Origin: Firmicutes bacterium UBA5496
GTDB taxonomy: Bacteria; Bacillota; Proteinivoracia; UBA4975
DNA length: 5,860 nt
Reading direction: 5' to 3'
Assembly: GCA_002427015.1 (NCBI GenBank)
Contig: DIPE01000021.1
Coordinates: 488-6,347 of the forward strand
The translations under genes were made by a program, and so were the position numbers. Shown here in pieces: positions 4,836 to 5,860 of this stretch. The notes beneath the pieces are model-generated. The model saw only the letters and a program-made list of their open reading frames with translations, ran no database searches and was not told the DNA's origin. The number at the start of each line of letters is the position of its first letter. Position 1 is the stretch's first letter.

Positions 4836-5860
4836 ATGTTGATAAATTTAAATCCGATTTGGGACTTAGACTCTATTTTCCCGGGGGGGAGCGATTCGCC
4901 CCAGCTCAAAGAACATATTGAACAAGTGGCAAGGGACGTAGAAGGGCTGGAAAAATCCATTCCTGCAGGGGATGAGCAGGAGCAGTGGCAAGAGCTGTTT
5001 GCAAAGTTTCAGGATATTGCCGCCAGGCTCCATCAGGCAGGTGCGTTTATCGGCTGTCTTAACGCCCAGAACACCAAAGATACCCAGGCCAAACTCCTGG
5101 GCGGCCAGTTGCGCCAGGTGTCAGCGGCCCTGGGTTCTGTGCTGACTTCGGTAGAGGAGCGTCTGCTGCAGATGGACGATGCCGTCTGGGCAAAGCTTTT
5201 GGAAACCCCGGTCTTTCAGCCTGTGGCATTTCCCTTGGATGAGCTCAGGCAGAAGGCCAGAGATAAGATGTCAGCGATACAGGAGAAGTTGGCAAATGAT
5301 CTGAGCATCGACGGCTACCATGGCTGGTCGGATTTATATAACATAATCACCGGGCGCATGGTCATTCCCTGGACTGTCGCTGGCAAAGAAACCGAGTATT
5401 CTGTGGGCCAGTTCTCTAACCTCTTCTCCGACCCTAACCCCGAAGTGCGCACGCAGGCAGGAGAAACGTGGGAAGCCGCCTGGGCCCAGGAAGAGGAACT
5501 GTGCGCTAGCGCCCTCAATCACTTGGCTGGCTTTCGCCTGAATCTTTACAAGCATCGGGGCTGGGAGTCCTTCCACAAAGAGCCCTTGGAGTACAACCGC
5601 ATGACCGCAGACACTTTGGCTGCCATGTGGGGGGCCATTGAAGAAAATAAGGCAATCTTTGTGGAGTATCTGCAGCGCAAAAAAGAGCTTCTTGGTCTGG
5701 AAAAAATGACCTGGTTTGATGTTTCCGCCCCCCTAGGTCAGGTAAGCAAGACCTACACTTTTGATGAGGCTGCCAATTTCGTCGTTCAGCATCTGCAGCC
5801 GGTCAGCCCCAAAATGGCGGAATTCGTCAGCGGCGCTTTTAATAAGCGCTGGGTGGAGGC
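4836..5860 (+). CDS. pepF: M3-family oligoendopeptidase, PepF-like (5' part, runs off window)
   Basis: An open frame of 341 codons runs from the ATG at 4836 to the window end without a stop. AGGAGG (4823-4828) lies 7 nt upstream. The N-terminus contains W-D-L-D-S-I-F-P-G-G-S (residues 9-19), a hallmark I associate with the pepF/M3 oligoendopeptidase family of Firmicutes. A helical N-terminal region with many Gln, Glu and Leu follows, then the conserved-looking stretch HRGWESFHKEPLEYNRMT (240-257). Such enzymes are cytoplasmic zinc peptidases of about 600 residues that cut short peptides, for example in peptide recycling. The zinc-binding HEXXH would be expected near residue 380, beyond the window, so catalytic competence cannot be checked. 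It is transcribed away from the beta-propeller lipoprotein gene, with 155 bp between the two starts. The symbol follows the family name and does not assert orthology with lactococcal PepF. Confidence 0.88.
   Translation, partial: MLINLNPIWDLDSIFPGGSDSPQLKEHIEQVARDVEGLEKSIPAGDEQEQWQELFAKFQDIAARLHQAGAFIGCLNAQNTKDTQAKLLGGQLRQVSAALGSVLTSVEERLLQMDDAVWAKLLETPVFQPVAFPLDELRQKARDKMSAIQEKLANDLSIDGYHGWSDLYNIITGRMVIPWTVAGKETEYSVGQFSNLFSDPNPEVRTQAGETWEAAWAQEEELCASALNHLAGFRLNLYKHRGWESFHKEPLEYNRMTADTLAAMWGAIEENKAIFVEYLQRKKELLGLEKMTWFDVSAPLGQVSKTYTFDEAANFVVQHLQPVSPKMAEFVSGAFNKRWVE

Noticed and set aside
5315..5576. Two overlapping minus-strand frames inside the peptidase region
   Set aside because: The plus frame from 4836 is open to the window end and carries M3 peptidase features, so these are shadows.

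Overview
The window reads as chromosomal DNA of a low-to-moderate GC Gram-positive bacterium, most likely a Firmicute of the Clostridia or a related class. The signs are strong AGGAGG-type ribosome binding sites, sigma-A style promoters, lipoproteins with type II signal peptides and short spacing between genes. This placement is inferred from style, not from a marker gene. No RNA gene, CRISPR array, transposase or phage gene is visible.

Layout, left to right. (1) A perfect 9+1+9 palindrome (1-19) lies at the left edge. A consensus promoter (TTGACA / TATAAT, 28-55) follows. An imperfect 20-bp palindrome covers its -10 box and start site, as expected for an autoregulated MarR operator. (2) A two-gene operon follows: a MarR-family repressor (89-523) and a full-length ABC exporter half-transporter (523-2271). 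The stop and start overlap as TAGTG, so translation is probably coupled. The likely logic is that a ligand releases the MarR protein and more exporter is made. (3) A 186-bp gap holds two weak hairpins but no convincing terminator or promoter. (4) A lipoprotein gene (2458-3243) has a five-copy acidic pentapeptide linker and a C-terminal domain I do not recognise. (5) A strong bidirectional terminator (3249-3274) lies between this gene and a convergent gene. (6) That minus-strand gene (3280-4680) encodes a second lipoprotein with an acidic DPGE linker and TolB/PD40-like beta-propeller repeats. Its signal peptide is complete only if translation starts at a non-standard ATT codon at 4680. (7) A divergent intergenic region (4681-4835) carries the minus-strand promoter and leader. 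(8) The first 341 codons of an M3-family oligoendopeptidase (PepF-like) run off the right edge from 4836.

The operon is ordinary drug/toxin-efflux style. The two convergent lipoproteins resemble each other in design (lipid anchor, acidic Pro/Asp/Glu/Gly stalk, folded outer domain) but not in fold. A joint function on the cell surface is possible but unproven. I see no clear new multi-gene system. The most unusual items are the ATT start with its overlapping three-codon ORF and hairpin, and the repeat-stalked lipoprotein of unknown domain.
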